In this document: positions 51,983 through 61,239 of the stretch, one piece after another
Layout of the letters: each line of letters begins with the position of its first letter
How positions within the stretch are numbered: the first letter of the stretch is position 1
Source: HGM04593 sp045636125
GTDB lineage: Bacteria; Bacteroidota; Bacteroidia; Bacteroidales; Bacteroidaceae
Direction of reading: 5' to 3'
Assembly: GCA_045636125.1 (NCBI GenBank)
Contig: JAZTWX010000020.1
Location: 1 to 64,000, forward strand
DNA length: 64,000 bases
Made by a program: the position numbers and the translations under genes
Notes under the pieces: generated by a model
Database searches by the model: none
Told to the model about the DNA's origin: nothing
What the model saw: the letters and a program-made list of their open reading frames with translations, nothing else

Positions 51983-54900
51983 TTAGAAATTCAGGTTCAA
52001 GCCAAAAATATAGCTCTTTGTTATGGGTTGCGCATAGGGGTTGCCCATTGTCTCGGGGTCGAGATAATTGTTATAGTCGCTTGCTACAACAAAGAGGTTA
52101 CGACCCTCGAACGAGAGCGACGCCGATGTTATTCCCAGCGGTTCAAGAACTTTTTTGGGAATTTTATAGCCCAGACGCACGCTCTGCAGGCGGCAGTAGT
52201 TCTGCTCGCGCACCCATATGTCGAGCATACTAAATGTGCTGTGCTCGGCATAATGCGTGTATTCTTCGGAGCGTCCCGTAGAACTCACCATAAGAGCGGG
52301 GAGCTTTGAGCCGCTGTTTTCGGGTGTCCAACGGTTGAGAATATCCTTGTTTCCGTTCAGGCCTTTGTTGTAATGTACGGGCGAGTAAGAGGGTTGCACA
52401 CGCACTTTCATTCCAAGATTGAACACAAAATTCGCACTCAGTTGCCAGTTTTTCCACTCGAAGGTGTTTATGAAACCTCCCGAACATTTAGGCTCCGATG
52501 TACCCATATATGTGTAAAGGTCGCGCTGCTCGGCTTCAGAGAGGGTGCTTCTGCCGAAACTATTGAGGCGGAAGAACTCCTTGGCTGTCTGCTTGCTGCC
52601 ATCTTTTGCCACAAAGAGAGGGTAACCGTCGCTGTCGAGCCCTGCTGTCTTATAGGCAAAAATTGCTCCGATGGGATAACCTTCGCGACTGGGGGTTGTT
52701 GAATTTTCGGCAACCGATTCGTCGAGTATCTTGTTGGTGTTAAAACCAAGATTAAGCATTGTAGTCCACTTGAAATCCTTCGTTTTAATATTGGTTGTGC
52801 TCACAGCAATTTCCCAACCTTGGTTCTCCATAGACGCCCAGTTGATGGTTGTTGTTGAAAAACCTGTCTCAAGAGGCAACTGACGCGAACTTATGAGGTC
52901 GGTACTGCGACGGAAATAGTAATCGACATTCAGGCGTACACGGTTACGGAACATCTCTATATTAAGGCCGGCATTTATGTTGCTTGTCTTTTCCCACTTC
53001 AAATTGGGGTTAGGAGCAGTCTGAGCAGAAATTACATCTTCGCTATTACCGGGAAGCACCGAACTTTTATCCAATATACCAATGAGATAGGGTGAGGTAT
53101 TCTTGTCTATGTTACCCTGCAAGCCATACGATGCACGCAACGAGAATTCGTCAATCCAGTCGGCATCACGAAGGAATTTCTCCTCCTTTGCACGCCACAT
53201 TCCGCTAACCGAATAGAGCGGCAGGTAGCGGTATTTCTTTGCTACTCCAAACACGTCGCTACCGTCGAAACGGATACTTGCACCCAGTGTATAGCGGTAG
53301 AGCAGCGTGTAAGAGCCAGTCGCAAACCACGATGCATAGGCATTTTCTACGTGGTTTTCTTGATATAGCGGGTAGGATTCTGCTACATTTTCATTTGGGA
53401 ACACCACTGGTTGCGAGGTGAGCGTGCGCTTGTCGTAACCATAGGCAGTGGATGTTACCATTCCTGTTTCGGAGTGACGGATTTCCGTTCCTCCCATAAG
53501 TTCAATGTCGTGAATCTCGTCGAAACGCTGCGCCCAGTCGAGCATTGCCTTCCAGGTCCACTGCGAGGTGCTCGACTCGGTCTGTTTATTCATACCGCCG
53601 TCGGGGATTATACATTTATACACATCGCCAACTTTGTATATAGCATAGGCCTTCACTTTGCGCATCGCGTAGCTGTCGTGCCCCGCATAGCGTGTGAGGG
53701 TGTAATTGTCGTGCTGATAGCCGAATTGTGATGTGAGCTTCAGGTGGCTGTTGAATTTCAATGTAGCATCGAAGAGTGCCATCACCGAACGGTCGACACG
53801 TTTTTTCGATGTGTTTTCACGTTCCTCGAATATATTGAAGTCGGGAACATCTTCACTGGTTTCTACTCCTTGATGCACATTCTTGTCGTAATTATACTTA
53901 CCGTTTGAATCGTAGGGCTCTAAATAGGGGTTGGCTATACGAGAATAGTAAACAGGGTTGGTAAAGCCGGCTGCGTCGGTCATATAACTATCCTGCTCGC
54001 GTTGGTTGGCAAAGACCGATGCACCCACTGTGAGTTTATTATTCAACTTGAAGTCACTCTTCAAAGTAACATTGTAGCGGTTATTCTCTACCCCTGTCAC
54101 AACACCTTGCTCGTTGTAGAAACCTGCCGAAGCGTAGTAGTGGGCACGGTCGCTGCCACCGCTAATGCTGAGGTTGTATTCCTGGTTAAAGACATCGCGG
54201 AAGAGGATGTCGTTCCAGTCGGTATTTATCGAGCGCAAACGGTTTATGCGGTTTTTCGCGTTGTCGGACAGTGCGTCCCACCCGCCGCTCGTGTAGGCAT
54301 CAAGTTCTCCCAGCCCATTAATTATTCTATAGACTTCGCCATTGCTCTTGTAGTGAGCTGTACCATTGTTTGCAAGCAACTCCAGTTCTAGCCCCACCTT
54401 CTCACTTGAATTCATAAGATTCAGGCGGTCGATATCCACTTTGGGGCTATATGTCATTTTGCTCGAAAAGTTCACAACTGCGCGCCCCTCTTTTCCCTTC
54501 TTTGTTGTTATAACAATTACTCCGTTGGCTGCACGGGCACCATAGATTGCGGTTGCCGCAGCATCCTTGAGCACTGTTACACTTTCAATATCCGAGGGGT
54601 TGATGCCCGCAATGCTTGTCTGGTAAATATCGTCGATGTCGTTGAGGTCCTCCATAGCAGGAATTTCATTACCCTCCATAGGAATACCGTCGAGCACCCA
54701 CAGAGGCTCCTGTACACCATTGATTGACGATGTTCCGCGAATGCGTATCTTCACAGGTGCGCCGGGTGCGCCACTCTGCGACACGGCGGCAAGACCCGCC
54801 ACCTGGCCGGCAAGTGCCTGGTCGACACTCTTGACAGCACCCACCGCCTCGTCCGATATATTTACGGTGGTTACAGATGCTGTGAGCTTGCGACGGTCAA

Positions 54901-55246
54901 TCTGCTGGTAACCGGTTACAATAACATCGGCCAAATTCTGATTTGCGGTGTGCAACGTTACGGTATAATTGTTAACACCGGCTTTGAGAACCACATTCTG
55001 TGTCTCATAGCCCATATAGCTTATTGTAAGGATTTTCACCTCGGGCGAAACAGAGAGGAAGAATTTTCCGAACTCATCGGTAACTGTTCCCTTGGTCTCC
55101 TTTCCCTCCTTTACTGCAATTGTGGCACCCACCAATGCTTCGCCCTTGAACGCGCCGTCCATCACAATACCTGTGATACCGCGTTTCTGGGCAAATGTTG
55201 CCACAACAAACATCAACAACAGAGTCAGTAAACAGATTCTTTTCAT
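51983..55246 (-). CDS. susC: SusC/RagA-family TonB-dependent transporter (locus 2)
   Basis: A 1087-residue outer-membrane transporter with a signal peptide (cut near ATFA-Q), a carboxypeptidase-D-like domain (residues 22-100), a TonB-box region ADVIVTGYQ (residues 106-114), a plug with IRIRGTSSINGVQEPLWVLDGIPMEG, shown in part, and SVTVLKDAAATAIYGARAANGVIVITTK-type signature, and a barrel ending SYIFGLNLNF. It lies 25 bases after the metalloprotease and 27 before SusD, in one operon. The order protease-SusC-SusD suggests uptake of the protease's products. There is no adjacent sensor or sigma gene. Confidence 0.96.
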   Translation of the reverse strand: MKRICLLTLLLMFVVATFAQKRGITGIVMDGAFKGEALVGATIAVKEGKETKGTVTDEFGKFFLSVSPEVKILTISYMGYETQNVVLKAGVNNYTVTLHTANQNLADVIVTGYQQIDRRKLTASVTTVNISDEAVGAVKSVDQALAGQVAGLAAVSQSGAPGAPVKIRIRGTSSINGVQEPLWVLDGIPMEGNEIPAMEDLNDIDDIYQTSIAGINPSDIESVTVLKDAAATAIYGARAANGVIVITTKKGKEGRAVVNFSSKMTYSPKVDIDRLNLMNSSEKVGLELELLANNGTAHYKSNGEVYRIINGLGELDAYTSGGWDALSDNAKNRINRLRSINTDWNDILFRDVFNQEYNLSISGGSDRAHYYASAGFYNEQGVVTGVENNRYNVTLKSDFKLNNKLTVGASVFANQREQDSYMTDAAGFTNPVYYSRIANPYLEPYDSNGKYNYDKNVHQGVETSEDVPDFNIFEERENTSKKRVDRSVMALFDATLKFNSHLKLTSQFGYQHDNYTLTRYAGHDSYAMRKVKAYAIYKVGDVYKCIIPDGGMNKQTESSTSQWTWKAMLDWAQRFDEIHDIELMGGTEIRHSETGMVTSTAYGYDKRTLTSQPVVFPNENVAESYPLYQENHVENAYASWFATGSYTLLYRYTLGASIRFDGSDVFGVAKKYRYLPLYSVSGMWRAKEEKFLRDADWIDEFSLRASYGLQGNIDKNTSPYLIGILDKSSVLPGNSEDVISAQTAPNPNLKWEKTSNINAGLNIEMFRNRVRLNVDYYFRRSTDLISSRQLPLETGFSTTTINWASMENQGWEIAVSTTNIKTKDFKWTTMLNLGFNTNKILDESVAENSTTPSREGYPIGAIFAYKTAGLDSDGYPLFVAKDGSKQTAKEFFRLNSFGRSTLSEAEQRDLYTYMGTSEPKCSGGFINTFEWKNWQLSANFVFNLGMKVRVQPSYSPVHYNKGLNGNKDILNRWTPENSGSKLPALMVSSTGRSEEYTHYAEHSTFSMLDIWVREQNYCRLQSVRLGYKIPKKVLEPLGITSASLSFEGRNLFVVASDYNNYLDPETMGNPYAQPITKSYIFGLNLNF

Positions 55247-55271
55247 TTATATAGTATTTTATTTCCCGTAA

Positions 55272-57863
55272 TTATTTTTGCAGACCAAGCGCTGTCTGAA
55301 TGCGCAGAATAACATCATCGTAGTGCATCTGTGTGCTCAAGTCGCCGCTCGTACGACGGTTCTTCATCAATCGCATAATGCGTATGAGCTCGCTGCGCTT
55401 CACGCTCAAAGCATCACTCGTGCGCGTTATCTGCGCCATTGTCATATCCACTGTGCGGGGTGCACCGGTGCTCACGTTCTTGTCGTCGGCAAGCTTCTTG
55501 TTTATTTTCACGCCCTCGTACTCGGCAGCGGCGGTAATGAGCGCATCGACAAAGCTCTTCTGCAAGCTGCGCTCCATAACGTTCAGTTTCTGCCCCGCAA
55601 TTGTCTTGCGGAAGATTGACTGGTGGAGCATATCGAGCATTTCAACTGCTGTGAACGCCTTGTTGCCGTTCATCCACTCATTCTGGTACATTCTAACCAA
55701 TCTCTCGTTGGCAAGCAAATCCCAGAGAATGTAGTTCTGCTGGTTCTTGAGCAACATTGCAGGCTCCTGTTCGGTAGTGCCGAGCGGAGTTCTGCGCAAG
55801 GGATATATCTGTGTCGAGAAGGGCGAGCCGAAAAGCCATTCGGGGAAACAGAGAACCTCGTCGAGGAGGAATTTCACAGCCTCACGCTGACGCTCTTTCT
55901 CCACAAATGTGAAGGCCGATTTTTGGGGGTCTCCAGCCCACTCTATCGTAGGACGGTCGAGGTAGATACCACCAATGTTTGCCATAACGTGGTAGTGGTA
56001 AAGATTCCACTGGTATATTATTGCCGAATAGAGACCGGCAGCCTCGTCGTAGTTCTGTCCCTCTTTGTTGTTGCGTGTCCACTCAATGAGGTTGGGCATA
56101 ATGCGTTTGAGGTTCTCAATACCCAAACGGGCCGACTTTATGGGGTCGTCGCCCAGGTCCTCGCTCAATGCGCGGGGGTCAATTGCCGTGCGCTGCTGCT
56201 GTGTCTCGCTGTAACGGTACTCCTTGCCATTGTGCTTTGCAAGGAATTCGGCCAGAACCTTTTCCTCGTCGGTACCGGCGGGATACCAACGGTAGCCCCA
56301 CTCAATGGCCATATAATCGTAAACGCCTATGTTGGGCGACATAACCTTTACACCGTCGCCGGGCTGTGCAACGTAGTTGAAGCGGGCGTAGTCCATAATG
56401 CTGGCCGATGTTCCACCCATGCGTGTGGTGAACGATTCGGAACGCAACGAGTCGGTGGGGAAGGCTGCCGAAGCCATCATATTGTGGCGCAAGCCGAGCG
56501 AGTGACCAACCTCGTGACAAGCCACAAAGCGTACAGCATCGCCAATGAGTTCAATGGGCAACTCCAGCGAACGAGCACGGGGGTCGACAGCACCTGTCTG
56601 CACCACAATCCACTCGCTTATGAGCGACTGCACATTGTGCCACCATATAATATCGGCCTCAATAATCTCACCTGTACGGGGGTCGATGGTCGAGGGGCCC
56701 ATAGCGTTTGCCTTTTCCGATGCTGCGTATGTGAGCACCGAGTAGCGCATATCGTCGCCATCGACATCCAATGTATCGTGGGGCACAATGGCCTGCACTG
56801 CATTTTTGAAACCGGCCTTTTCGAATGCACTGTTCCAGTCGAGGATACCCTCAATGATGTAGGGGCGCAAATGTTCGGGCACCGCACCGCCAATATAGAA
56901 CTTGATGGGCTCAACGGGCTCGGTGAGCTCGCCGCGCATATAGGCTGCAGTGTCCGAGGGCACAAGGCGCCAGCGGGTAATGTAGCGAGCGTGCTCAACG
57001 CGCTGTTGAGTATCATTGTATATTGTTGCGGGGGTAGAGAAGTATCCCACACGCCAATCTTCGCGGCGGCGCACCATAGGCTCGTCGGGCAACAGACATA
57101 TTGCAGTGCTCACCACCACTGTTACGTTAACCTTTGCAAGGCCCTCACGAACGGTGGTTGTAAGTTCCGACAGGGCAACCACGCTGCGCTCGTATGCCTT
57201 CACGCTCACAATGCGCGAAAGCTCGCTCACAGGCGATGTACCGATGTTTATGTCGTTGAAAATATCATTGAAGATGTTTTTCTTGCCGTTGAAGAAGTCG
57301 CTCACCTTGAAGATGACCGAGCTTGAGTCGGGCGCAACGCACTCAACCTTGAGCGATGCGATAATAGGGTCGATGTAGTTGTCGGCCACAGAACGGGCAA
57401 TGCGAGAATCCTTGGGGACCTCGGGAGTGAGGCGCTGCTGATGGATTTTTACCTTCTTACCCTGTTTGTCCCACTCGAAACGTACCACCTGATTGGCATA
57501 GTTTATACCTTTGTTTGCGCTCGACTGGTTCAACTCAATGGGCACCTGCTGCAACTTGTTCGACACAAGGAATTGCTTGCCGAGGTGCTTTGTGGGGAGC
57601 TCCAAATAGACAGTGTCGCCTTTCTGAATTACATTCATTACTCCCGACATTGAAAGGGAGTCGCGGCCTGTCATTGTTTTGTAAGCCGAGGGAGCGGGCT
57701 TTTCATCATCCTTCGATTTCTTTTTCTTGAAGAAAAGGAAGCTCTTGCCCGATTTTTTCTCACTCTTTTCTGTTTTCTCCTTGCCTGCTGCATACGCCGG
57801 TTCAACATTCATCCCAAGCGAGAGAATGGCTATTAAAGCAAAAAGCAGTGTTTTCCCGTTCAT
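55272..57863 (-). CDS. Exported zinc metalloprotease (DUF5117/DUF5118 type, HExxHxxGxxH)
   Basis: An 863-residue protein. The start at 57863 gives a clean signal peptide (MNGKTLLFALIAILSLGM, cut near AYA); a start at 57944 would lie upstream of the promoter. A Lys-rich linker (residues 28-56) follows. The DUF5118/DUF5117-like region spans about residues 60-330. The zinc motif is H450-E-V-G-H454 with GLRH460, and a Met-turn-like SIMDYARFNY lies about 60 residues later, as in metzincins. All zinc ligands are present, so it is probably active in the periplasm or outside. It is the first gene of the four-gene operon with SusC, SusD and the secreted repeat protein. Confidence 0.92.
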   Translation of the reverse strand: MNGKTLLFALIAILSLGMNVEPAYAAGKEKTEKSEKKSGKSFLFFKKKKSKDDEKPAPSAYKTMTGRDSLSMSGVMNVIQKGDTVYLELPTKHLGKQFLVSNKLQQVPIELNQSSANKGINYANQVVRFEWDKQGKKVKIHQQRLTPEVPKDSRIARSVADNYIDPIIASLKVECVAPDSSSVIFKVSDFFNGKKNIFNDIFNDINIGTSPVSELSRIVSVKAYERSVVALSELTTTVREGLAKVNVTVVVSTAICLLPDEPMVRRREDWRVGYFSTPATIYNDTQQRVEHARYITRWRLVPSDTAAYMRGELTEPVEPIKFYIGGAVPEHLRPYIIEGILDWNSAFEKAGFKNAVQAIVPHDTLDVDGDDMRYSVLTYAASEKANAMGPSTIDPRTGEIIEADIIWWHNVQSLISEWIVVQTGAVDPRARSLELPIELIGDAVRFVACHEVGHSLGLRHNMMASAAFPTDSLRSESFTTRMGGTSASIMDYARFNYVAQPGDGVKVMSPNIGVYDYMAIEWGYRWYPAGTDEEKVLAEFLAKHNGKEYRYSETQQQRTAIDPRALSEDLGDDPIKSARLGIENLKRIMPNLIEWTRNNKEGQNYDEAAGLYSAIIYQWNLYHYHVMANIGGIYLDRPTIEWAGDPQKSAFTFVEKERQREAVKFLLDEVLCFPEWLFGSPFSTQIYPLRRTPLGTTEQEPAMLLKNQQNYILWDLLANERLVRMYQNEWMNGNKAFTAVEMLDMLHQSIFRKTIAGQKLNVMERSLQKSFVDALITAAAEYEGVKINKKLADDKNVSTGAPRTVDMTMAQITRTSDALSVKRSELIRIMRLMKNRRTSGDLSTQMHYDDVILRIQTALGLQK

Positions 57864-57914
57864 AGACGCGTGTGTATTTTGTTTAGTAATTATTAAATTA
57901 TTTATATTAAACCG

Positions 57915-57945
57915 CAAAAATATAATAAAAACAGCAACCGGCAAA
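57915..57945 (-). promoter_or_regulatory. Promoter of the second SusCD operon
   Basis: On the minus strand, -33 TTTG at 57942-57945, a 19-bp spacer, -7 TATTTTTG at 57915-57922, about 50 bases before the metalloprotease ATG at 57863. It matches the consensus well, suggesting basal expression. Confidence 0.82.
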
Positions 57946-58120
57946 ATTTCAACGACCGATTGTGACCCTACAATCCTTGGTTTAACTATTTATTGTTCGC
58001 TATTGGCTATACATTGGTATTTTTATGCATAAAAGTGGGTTTTTATACTCGGTAGCCTTAGCAAGCCTGGCACCAAGAGCTTTATTGTATCCCCGCAGCA
58101 AAAGCAGGTAGCTTATATAC
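57946..58120. other. Intergenic region without a recognisable gene
   Basis: Lies between the second SusCD promoter and the thioredoxin-gene terminator (total gap between coding regions 57864-58178). I see no gene, RNA or repeat in it. Confidence 0.5.
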
Positions 58121-58153
58121 AAAAAAGCGCTCCCCCTGTGCCAGGAAGAGCGC
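58121..58153 (-). terminator. Terminator of the engB-thioredoxin operon
   Basis: On the minus strand, GCGCTC (58148-58153) pairs with GAGCGC (58127-58132) with a partly paired interior, followed by a T6 run (58121-58126), 25 bases after the stop codon. Confidence 0.8.
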
Positions 58154-58178
58154 AACCTATTATCTGTTTTTGGGAAAA

Positions 58179-59291
58179 TCACTTAACCGCCTCAACCAAA
58201 AGAGTCTCAATCTCCTCACAAGAGAGGTTGCGGGCAATAATAGTACCATCCTTGTTCACAAGCACATTGGCTGGGATAGCATCAACGCCATAAGCAGCTG
58301 CAAGTTCGGCACAACCACCCGCAGGAGCACACAACTGCACCCAGGGGAGTTTCATTGAAGAGACTGCGGCAGCACACTCCTCCTTGTTGCTGTCGAGCGA
58401 CACACCGACAACAGCAAAGCCCTTGCCGCGGTATTTTCCATAGAGCTCGGCAAGCTGCGGCAGGGAGGCGCGGCAGGGAGCACACCAGCTTGCCCAGAAC
58501 TGCAACAAAGTATACCTGCTTTTATTTACAATATTCGAAAAAAGCACCTTTTCACCGCTTAAATCGGGTAACTCAAAGTTCTGATATTCACGCCCCACAG
58601 CGGTTGCTTTACGGCGGTTGGCAGCGGCCAGACGCTGGCCGGTAAAAGAGCGCACAAGCTCGTAACGCGAGTCGCGCAGATACGTGGGCACACGCAAAAG
58701 GAAAGAGTTCACCACTGCAGCGTCGAGCGACTCATAACACTGCGAGAGCATATAAATACCAAGCTGATTATGCACATTCTGTTCAATGGCTGCAAGAGCA
58801 TAATTTTCGAAAATCCTTTCTGCATCGGCACGGGCAGCGAGCAGGCTGTCGAGCATACTTTTGCCCACAGGCATTGCGCGCAAAAAGGCGGGAGAGGTTA
58901 CCGAAGCGAGGTTCTGCGCCCTCTCGCGGCTGTCAATAAAGCCCTGCAACACCTTGTTGCCAAATGTTCCGCCGCGCCACATCGTCTGCTCCATTTTTAC
59001 ATAAACGCGCCCCTCTTCAACCACCACAGGGCCACCAACAGCTTGTTTGTCGGCAAGGAGCATACAGAGCACGGGAGTGGAGGCTTCACACTCGAAGCGG
59101 AAGCGGCCACCCTGCACAACAGCCGAGTCGAGCGGGGTGTAATTCTCGTCGGCCGACAGCATATAGACCATTGAGCCATCACCGGCGGCGGGCACAGAGC
59201 CCTCTATTTCACAGGTTGACGAACCGCACGCAAAAAAGAAAAAAACAGACAAAAAGGCTGCAGACAACCGCCACAAGGCACTCGCTTTCAT
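58179..59291 (-). CDS. TlpA-like thiol-disulfide oxidoreductase lipoprotein (DUF4369-like N-terminus)
   Basis: A 370-residue lipoprotein with lipobox FFFAC (Cys22) followed by GSST, without the acidic signal of the surface lipoproteins above, so periplasm-facing. Residues about 27-115 resemble DUF4369, a helical segment follows, and residues 235-370 form a thioredoxin domain of the TlpA/ResA type with the active site W-C270-A-P-C273 (in FWASWCAPCRASLPQL) and the cis-Pro region AIPANVLVNKDG. It reduces or exchanges disulfides outside the cytoplasm. Extra cysteines (27, 68, 76, 185) are unusual. The start codon directly abuts the engB stop, so the two are cotranscribed. Confidence 0.92.
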   Translation of the reverse strand: MKASALWRLSAAFLSVFFFFACGSSTCEIEGSVPAAGDGSMVYMLSADENYTPLDSAVVQGGRFRFECEASTPVLCMLLADKQAVGGPVVVEEGRVYVKMEQTMWRGGTFGNKVLQGFIDSRERAQNLASVTSPAFLRAMPVGKSMLDSLLAARADAERIFENYALAAIEQNVHNQLGIYMLSQCYESLDAAVVNSFLLRVPTYLRDSRYELVRSFTGQRLAAANRRKATAVGREYQNFELPDLSGEKVLFSNIVNKSRYTLLQFWASWCAPCRASLPQLAELYGKYRGKGFAVVGVSLDSNKEECAAAVSSMKLPWVQLCAPAGGCAELAAAYGVDAIPANVLVNKDGTIIARNLSCEEIETLLVEAVK

Positions 59292-59900
59292 TTATTCGAG
59301 AGATTTATTTATTTCGTTAATATACAGGAGAATATCTTCGCGGCCCAATGCACTTTCCGACGATGTTACAAACACGGGGGGCAGCTCTTCCCACTCCTCC
59401 AAAAGGCGCTCCTTGTAGGCTGCAATATTGGCACCGAGAGCTGTTTTTGTGAGCTTGTCGGCCTTTGTGAACACAATGGCAAAGGGCACACCATTTTCGC
59501 CCAGCCACTCAAAGAATTCAAGGTCAATCTTTTGCGGAACGTGGCGGCTGTCTATGAGCACAAAAAGGTTGGTCATCTGCTCACGGTCGAGGATATACGA
59601 CGAAATAATGTGCTCCAGCTGTTCGTTCTGCGACTTGCTGCGCTTTGCGTATCCGTAACCGGGAAGGTCGACAAGATACCACTCGTCGTTAACTATAAAA
59701 TGGTTTATTAGCAGGGTTTTTCCCGGCATCGACGAGGTCATCGCCAGCTTGTTGTGGCGGGTGAGCATATTGATGAGGCTCGACTTTCCAACGTTCGAGC
59801 GACCGATAAAGGCATATTCGGGCTTGCCGTCCTGCGGACATTTCTTCACGTCGCTGTTGCTTATCACAAAGCGGGCGGTTTTTATAACGGGTGCGTTCAT
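59292..59900 (-). CDS. engB: Ribosome-biogenesis GTPase EngB (YihA/YsxC)
   Basis: A 202-residue single-domain TRAFAC GTPase. G1 is GRSNVGKSSLIN, G2 region includes SMPGKTLLINHF, G3 is DLPGYGYAKRSK and G4 is FTKADKL; G5 is TSSESALG. The family helps assemble the large ribosomal subunit and is essential in many bacteria. Start at 59900 gives MNAPVIKTARFVISN, a typical N-terminus. A TATCTTCG element lies 18 bases upstream. The stop codon abuts the start of the TlpA-like gene. Confidence 0.96.
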   Translation of the reverse strand: MNAPVIKTARFVISNSDVKKCPQDGKPEYAFIGRSNVGKSSLINMLTRHNKLAMTSSMPGKTLLINHFIVNDEWYLVDLPGYGYAKRSKSQNEQLEHIISSYILDREQMTNLFVLIDSRHVPQKIDLEFFEWLGENGVPFAIVFTKADKLTKTALGANIAAYKERLLEEWEELPPVFVTSSESALGREDILLYINEINKSLE

Positions 59901-59918
59901 TGTGTAAAATATTTAGCG

Positions 59919-59926
59919 CGAAGATA
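59919..59926 (-). promoter_or_regulatory. engB -7 element (TATCTTCG variant)
   Basis: The minus strand reads TATCTTCG, one mismatch from TAnnTTTG, 18 bases before the engB start. The same octamer lies upstream of tilS and recR. No well-spaced -33 TTTG is found. Confidence 0.5.
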
Positions 59927-59960
59927 GAAAAAAATGGCAAAAAGTGAAAATATGGCGCAT

Positions 59961-59995
59961 AAAAAGCAAAAAGCAGAGCCGTTACGCCCTGCTTT
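59961..59995 (-). terminator. Terminator of the porin gene
   Basis: On the minus strand, AAAGCAGGGC pairs with GCTCTGCTTT (59970-59979 and 59986-59995), one mismatch, followed by T-rich sequence (59961-59972). It begins 23 bases after the porin stop. Confidence 0.65.
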
Positions 59996-60018
59996 CGCCC
60001 ATTATATAACATAGTCGA

Positions 60019-61056
60019 TTAGTTCCCTATTTCGTAGCACAGCCTCAACAGGCCCACAATATTGCTCTCCCCGTCGGTGCGTATGGCGTGCACTGCCGGC
60101 TGTATGCTGAAGCCCGCACCCACAGGACAATTGAATGTAATTTCGGCGTCTGTTTCATTGCCGTCGATGCAATAGATGCGACACACCGAAAAGCCCAATT
60201 GACCGCCGTTTTTCGTAACATTTTCGGCCACAACACCGCCGGCCCAGAAGCCTTTGCACGAAGCGGTGCGAGCAAAATTCTTCGAAGCCTGCGCAAGGAG
60301 GCTCACACGGGCGCGCCCTACGTTGCACACAGGCTGCTCCACACTACCCCATACACCGAATTCATTGTGCCCACGAGCCTCTTTTGTGCTTACAGCATAG
60401 CCCAGAGTATAGGATGCTGGTGCCACTTCGTCGCTTTCAACGGCATACATTGCACTACCAATGTTGAAAAGGCCGTCGCGCCCGGGGCGGAAACGGAACT
60501 GCTCCTCTATTTTGTCGGACGGAGCACCATTGTAGAGCGTCTCGCGCAGTGTCCAGTTACCGCCGGTGTATTCAAGATGCAGGGCAAGAGCCGCTTCGGG
60601 GTACACGGCAATTGCGTGACTTTCGGTGAAAGTGGGCATTGCGCCATAGGCCGACCCTGTGAAAAGCCCCGCAAGAGAGGTGTTGAAATAGTCCTCGTCG
60701 GCAGCCTTCAAACCCACAAAAACCGATAATTTGTCGTTAAAGAAATTCTGCGACAAGCCTGCGTGGAAAAGCCTGAAGGCATTGTTTTCGGCATCTATAT
60801 TTGAAAAACCCATACGGTCGGCAGCCACGGGAGAGCCCGCGCCGTACGTGCTCAACGCAGTAGCATCGAACAGTGCGCCGTGCCACAATTCAACGCCTAC
60901 ACCGGCATTAAAAACATTCATCCAGCGTGTTCCGCCACCCGACATACTCCACTGGCCCTCGCTCACCACTCCGGCCGACCACGACACGCGCCCGTCCTGA
61001 GCCTGCAACGAAAGAGAGGCCAAAAGAATCATAAAGGAAAAAAGCGTTTTTTTCAT
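60019..61056 (-). CDS. OprB-like carbohydrate porin
   Basis: A 345-residue outer-membrane protein with a cleaved signal peptide (MKKTLFSFMILLASLSLQA, then QDG). An ATG two codons upstream (61062) is also possible. Alternating beta strands rich in aromatic and small residues fill the protein, with the recognisable stretch QNFFNDKLSVFVGLKAADEDYFNTS (in part) and YPEAALALHLEYTGGNW, which resemble the OprB family of sugar porins. The usual terminal aromatic residue is replaced by LCYEIGN. It is divergently transcribed from a secreted hydrolase gene. Family assignment is moderate; substrate unknown. Confidence 0.7.
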   Translation of the reverse strand: MKKTLFSFMILLASLSLQAQDGRVSWSAGVVSEGQWSMSGGGTRWMNVFNAGVGVELWHGALFDATALSTYGAGSPVAADRMGFSNIDAENNAFRLFHAGLSQNFFNDKLSVFVGLKAADEDYFNTSLAGLFTGSAYGAMPTFTESHAIAVYPEAALALHLEYTGGNWTLRETLYNGAPSDKIEEQFRFRPGRDGLFNIGSAMYAVESDEVAPASYTLGYAVSTKEARGHNEFGVWGSVEQPVCNVGRARVSLLAQASKNFARTASCKGFWAGGVVAENVTKNGGQLGFSVCRIYCIDGNETDAEITFNCPVGAGFSIQPAVHAIRTDGESNIVGLLRLCYEIGN

Positions 61057-61215
61057 AACCATTTATATACAATATCATTTTCGGCTGCAAAGTTCCCACA
61101 AAAAACAACACCATGCAATCGCAATATTTTGTTATATTTTGCTAAAAGTTGCAACTTTTTTAACAAAAACGCATTAAGCACCACGCAAGCGGTGGCATTT
61201 GTGGCAAAAAAGACC

Positions 61216-61223
61216 TACATTTG
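61216..61223 (+). promoter_or_regulatory. -7 element of the secreted hydrolase gene
   Basis: TACATTTG matches TAnnTTTG and ends 16 bases before the ATG at 61240, which would give a very short leader. No -33 element at standard spacing is visible. Confidence 0.5.
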
Positions 61224-61239
61224 CGAAAAACCCCAACAA

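Noticed and set aside
55623..57326. Long plus-strand open frame of 567 codons opposite the metalloprotease.
   Set aside because: The minus-strand gene has the zinc site, signal peptide and promoter; the plus-strand product has no recognisable domain.
60880..61239. Upstream extension of the secreted hydrolase frame.
   Set aside because: It is antisense to the porin gene, while the ATG at 61240 gives a clear signal peptide just after a -7 element.
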